The notes under the pieces were generated by a model that saw only the letters and a list, made by a program, of their open reading frames with translations, was not told the DNA's origin and searched no databases. From the NCBI GenBank assembly GCA_000697335.1, contig JNEM01013501.1, positions 1 through 41,288 of the forward strand: 41,288 nucleotides of DNA, in the 5' to 3' direction. The stretch's first letter is position 1. Each line of letters starts with the position of its first letter. The translations under genes and the position numbers were made by a program. Below are positions 37,411-41,288 of this stretch, one piece after another. Source of the stretch: Conidiobolus incongruus B7586. Taxonomy: Eukaryota; Entomophthoromycota; Entomophthoromycetes; Entomophthorales; Conidiobolaceae.

Positions 37411-38949
37411 ATTAAATAAGATGATATCTATTAATTGATTAAATAAAAATGCAAGTATGAATTAGTTGATACTGTATGGTGTATCAATCTGACTCTTTTA
37501 TATGAAAGAATATCAATTGAATACTCCAATTTCACTCCAATTCCAAAACATAATTTAACTTAATTCAGTTCACTTCACATTCAATCAATAAATTTGATTT
37601 TTTAGCTATGTTGATTTTAAATTTATCAAATTTTTAATAATTGATAAAATTATCGATCTATTAAATTTATATATTATTAAAAAATGAATTCATAAAAGGA
37701 GTATTTATTGGATTTTCCTAGGAATAGATATAATCTAATATATATATCAAGCTTTAATCGTTGACTATGAATATAATCATAATTTAAAATATTTTTCAAT
37801 TTCAGGAGACGTAAGCCTTCAAATATAATATTTTTTATTAATAAATTTTTAAAATTTAAGGTGGAAATTAGCTTAAATTTGAAAATTTGATAGAAAAAGA
37901 ATGCGAAATGTGCTATTACTAAATTTTGATTAGTTTCTATTGATTAAAATTGTTTAGTTAAATTGAATTAGTTAATAGTATTCATTAAGAATATGAGTTT
38001 ATTACTTTAAAAGCTAAACATTATCGAAAGTTATTTACTTTTAAATAGCTATTTAGAATAAAATTTATTATTTTTAAAATATTTTTATACTACTTTAATT
38101 AGACATTATTTCATTCATCGTCATTTAGGATCATTTTATATTTTAAAGTTATGAAAAAATTGATTATTCTAACATAGCTCATTTTTCAAGTTTATCAGTA
38201 ATCATACTTTATTGTTTTTATGGGTGATAGTAGTAAAAATTAAGAAGTCATTATCATATTTGTAGTGAATAAAGTAGTTATATTAGCATCATTTGTTTTC
38301 AGATTGAAGATTAATTTTATAATATAAACAAATATATAAATCTTGATAATTACAATTAATAATAATAAAATATTTCAATAAATCCTTATAGTAATTAATT
38401 CTTAATTATTATTCAAGTTTCTTTATTAAAAATTAAAATTGTAGTTGTTGTTTATTTAAACTATTTCAAACTGTAATTAGTTATTTAATTAAGGTAATAT
38501 ATACCTAATTAATATAATAGTATGTATAAAATAGATTTCTATATATTAGTATGAATAATTTTTATATTAACAAAAACTTGAAATCAATTTATACAGTTAT
38601 TATAAGGTATTAATTCAAAAAATGATATCATACGTGATTGGAATTATTGTCTTTGCACTATTTTAGAATTTGTCATGGGAAAGGTTAAAAGATAATAATT
38701 GCTAAAAAATTAAAAATATTAGTTAAACATAGAAATGGATATATGGTCCATATATCATTTTTACTATAGATAAAATCCATCATTTTCGAATATAAATTAA
38801 TTTTTTGTGAATTATGTTAATAGTTTATAGTTTCAAAGTCAATAAAAATTGGCAAATATGAATATAAGTTTGATATTATAATAGATAAATAGTAGTAAGC
38901 AATAATAGTTTAAGTATTTATTGTAAAATATACTTTTAATAGAATATTT
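37411..38949. other. Intergenic DNA with the repeat-protein promoter
   Basis: The first 120 bases hold the promoter of the minus-strand repeat gene. The remainder is AT-rich with no supported gene or element. Confidence 0.55.
37495..37502 (-). promoter_or_regulatory. TATA box of the repeat-protein gene
   Basis: TATAAAAG on the minus strand, 85 bases before the start codon, at the expected distance for a short leader. The G/C bases after it (AGAGTCAG) set it apart from chance AT runs. Confidence 0.6.
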
Positions 38950-39490
38950 TTAATATGAAATGAAAAAATAATCATGATCATTATCATAGTTCTTGCAGTA
39001 ATAAAGGCCATAGCCAGAATCATAAGATTTGACGTTGTAACTACTATCATTATCATTATCGTTTCCATATTCTTGATCGTGACCATACTATTGTAATAAT
39101 CTTTACTATAAGAGTGATCATTATTATAATCTTTTCCATATTCCTTATCTTAAAAATTATATTAGGAAGTGAAGTTAAGTGAGCTCTATGATAGGCAAAA
39201 TAATAACTGGTTCATTAACTAGTAATTCGGGAATTTCAAAAAGTTCAGCAGTTGTAGACGCAGGCATTTCAGAGGTTTGATCCACCTGGAAGTACCACCT
39301 GGACTAATATTAGGAATAGGAATGATAAAGATAGGTGCTGAAGGGATTGTGGGAACAAGAAATTTCAGTATTGAAAAAAATGCATTTCTTTTCAAATAGA
39401 ATTAAACGTATCAACAATTTGTTGAATATCGAACAATGGTCCAGCTTGAATATTAGTTATAGTGAAAAGTTTCAAAAAACTATAGGTCTT
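38950..39490 (-). pseudogene. Decayed paralogue of the secreted repeat protein
   Basis: On the minus strand the decoded sequence contains YNVKSYDSGYG (about 39003-39037), identical to residues 132-142 of the intact neighbour, and NEPVIILP (about 39197-39220), matching EEPVTILP. SEMPASTTAELFEIPELLV lies just before it and corresponds to the acidic Ile/Glu-rich segment. Between them are several stops (for example at IELT, stop, LHFLI) and frame changes, so no full protein is possible. Only one KSYDSGYG unit is seen, not the 43-residue array. The N-terminal part near 39380-39490 is only weakly alignable (IQAGPL against IQGRPL) and the signal peptide is not clear. Same strand and 1.5 kb distance indicate a tandem duplication followed by loss. 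Confidence 0.75.
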
Positions 39491-40044
39491 TTAATAAAAA
39501 TGTATAATAAATTATTTTAAATTAATATAATAATTATATTATATTACTTGGCTTCTATATAGAATGTCTAATTCTTTCTTCAGCTATATTAAAGTTTCAT
39601 TACAATTTTTAACTGAATTAAAAAGAATACTTTTCTCTAAAGAGTATAACAACTTAAGATAATTTATTTTGAAGATTTAATACCAAATTTACCTTGATAT
39701 AATGAATATTAGCTGAATTACTATACATAGTATTTATATTATTCTGATTAAAGCTTATAATTTTATTTTAATATATCTTAATTAATTTTATGAAAATATT
39801 GGATATTATCAAATGGAGAAATCTATATCATATTAATTATTTGGAATTATATACTAATTGAAAATAATAAATATTCAATTATATAAATTATTTTATAAAA
39901 AATTAATATCTAATGCTAACTCTATATAGATAAATAAGAAATTTTTTATTCATCTAATAATATATTATATATCAAACTCTATTTATTATTATAATTATAT
40001 CTAATATTATATGTTATTATATTATTATATTTATTAAGTGTAGT
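39491..40044. other. AT-rich intergenic stretch
   Basis: No gene or motif supported. Confidence 0.5.
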
Positions 40045-40866
40045 TTATACTAATATTACTTTGTAATTTAAATAATATGAATTTTTTACAATTGGAAAAA
40101 AATAAACATTTTAATATATAAAAAGTAAAAATAAATATATAATATAAAATTAATATTTTTTTTATTTCTATTAACTTTTTGCTATATTTTTAACAAACCT
40201 CTAACACTTAAAAAATAGTTTTTTTTATTAAAAACTAAAATTTGATGTTTTATAAACCAATTAAATTTTCTTGTAAAAATTTTCTTTCTTATAAACTAGT
40301 TTTTTAATTGCTTAAAACAATTACAGTTACATAAGTTATAATTTAAAAAATATATTAGATATGGTAGTTTTTTCTAGTTATTTTTGATTAGAAATTTTTT
40401 TATAATTTTAAATTTATATATTTTATAATTATTATGCAAAATAATAGGTTTTCTTAAATTATATTAAGAATATTAATTAAAAATAGTTTTATTTAAAAAA
40501 TATAAAGTTTAATATTAATTGATTTTTTAAGAATTAAATAAGAATTGTATATATATTATTATAATATATTATAACAATTAACATTCACTTATTAATAAAG
40601 TGTTTATTTAAAGAAATTTATAAAGGGGGTTGATTTAATTTAATTTAACATTTTAATTTATATTTTAATAAAAGATTATACAAAAGAATTTAACATTTAT
40701 TAATTATAATAATTTATTGTAAAAGTTTTAATTTCTAACTATATTTTAATAAGTTTTGTTTAACAATAACTACTTTTTTTAAGCTTTAGTTAAATTATAA
40801 AGTATTTATTTTATATTTTTATTAATTAATTTTAATTTAAACTTTAATATATACAAAATACTTATA
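40045..40866 (-). mobile_element. Decayed mariner-type DNA transposon, copy 4, interrupted
   Basis: Minus-strand copy of the same family as 1-1235 and 21590-22790. On the minus strand about 40290-40460 reads ILHNNYKIYKFKIIKKF and then YFLNYNLCNCNCFKQLKN, the decayed catalytic-end blocks. Alignment with copy 2 runs without break up to AAAATACTTATA (ending 40866) and then stops where a Tc1-like element begins. The 5' part of this mariner copy should continue beyond the right end of the window. Confidence 0.78.
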
Positions 40867-41288
40867 CACTAACCCACAAAAGTGAGTCATAAAATCAAAA
40901 ACACCTATATTTTTACTAATAACTTAATTAATATTTAATAAAATAAACTTAAATTAAATAATTAAAATCTATTATATTTATTAGTTATATATATCATTAA
41001 ATGATGATATTTAGCTATTAATTGGCTAAAATATAAACCCTTAAATTTTACCTAAGGTGAGTTATAAATTTGTGGGTTTTTGGTGATAAAAAAAAATTAA
41101 AACCTAGTGTATCCACCTTTAGCTTTTCTAACTTCTTTAAGTTTGTGGGGTATAGAATCAACTAACTTCTTACACTAAAAAGGGTTAATCTTGTTCTATG
41201 CTTCTTGAACATATTCCCAAAGTTGATCTAAATTTTTTGCTGGGGGGAAAGCTTTAATAGCTTTTTTTAACTAAACCCAAAGGCGTTT
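40867..41288 (-). mobile_element. Tc1-like DNA transposon, 3' end, runs off the window
   Basis: On the minus strand 41288-41097 decodes in one frame to the Tc1 transposase C-terminus: AFPPAKNLDQLWEYVQEA, then a stop, NKINPF, a stop, and CKKLVDSIPHKLKEVRKAKG with GYTRF and TAA at 41097-41099. This matches the Tc1 pattern NLDELWEFCKEEWDKIP, YCRKLVDSMPRRLQAVIKAKGGHTKY. A third in-frame stop lies in LWV, stop, LKKAIK. All three are TAG. The terminal repeat begins CACTAACCCACAAAAGTGAG directly after a TA at 40865-40866. GTGAGTCATAAA (40882-40893) recurs as GTGAGTTATAAA (41057-41068), and CCCACAAA (40873-40880) has an inverted partner TTTGTGGG (41069-41076). The element looks younger than the mariner copies because it keeps a readable frame and more G and C. 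Confidence 0.85.

Noticed and set aside
41097-41288. TAG read as a sense codon in this organism
   Set aside because: TAG-only interruptions in the Tc1 tail suggested it, but the MAPKKK ends with TAG exactly at the family's C-terminus, so TAG is a normal stop.

Overview
The window looks like nuclear DNA of a filamentous, probably early-diverging fungus. Five of the eight intact genes carry short GT-AG introns (23 introns, 49 to 71 bases). The gene content is fungal: a family GH5 exo-1,3-beta-glucanase, a Pho80-type cyclin, a cell-wall/mating-type MAPKKK, a Hook dynein adaptor, Pwp1 and Fap7. Coding exons have balanced base use, while intergenic DNA is extremely AT-rich. An Entomophthoromycotina-like (Conidiobolus-type) source would fit this, but that is a guess from composition and gene style, not from a marker gene.

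Layout. 1-1235: decayed mariner DNA transposon. 3761-4978 (+): secreted GH5 beta-glucanase. 7642-8509 (+, 5 exons): small ER thioredoxin-like membrane protein, made of exons too short to show as a long ORF. 8510-16700: long gene-poor AT-rich stretch. 17110-17817 (+): Pho80-like cyclin, with a CCAAT-rich promoter and a GC-richer 3' UTR. 21590-22790: second mariner fossil. 23071-26603 (-, 8 exons, one of only 13 bases): MAPKKK of 1049 aa with SAM, Ras-binding-like and kinase domains. 28326-31078 (+, 6 exons): Hook protein, divergent from the MAPKKK. 31714-33471 (-, 6 exons): Pwp1 WD40 protein. 33721-34337 (-, 3 exons): Fap7/AK6 adenylate kinase. 34600-35960: third mariner fossil. 36670-37410 (-): secreted Gly/Tyr/Asp/His/Lys-rich protein with 43-residue repeats. 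38950-39490 (-): decayed paralogue of that protein. 40045-40866: fourth mariner fossil, cut at a TA by a Tc1-like element (40867 to the window end).

How the genes relate. The GH5 glucanase, the Bck1-like MAPKKK and the secreted repeat protein all concern the cell wall or surface, but they are far apart and nothing shows they are co-regulated. Pwp1 and Fap7 are adjacent on the same strand and both act in ribosome production. No operon-like, viral or CRISPR system is present. The less ordinary items are the repeat-protein locus with its dead copy, the domain mix and micro-exon of the MAPKKK, the regulatory motifs before the cyclin and the MAPKKK, and the nested, decayed Tc1/mariner elements.
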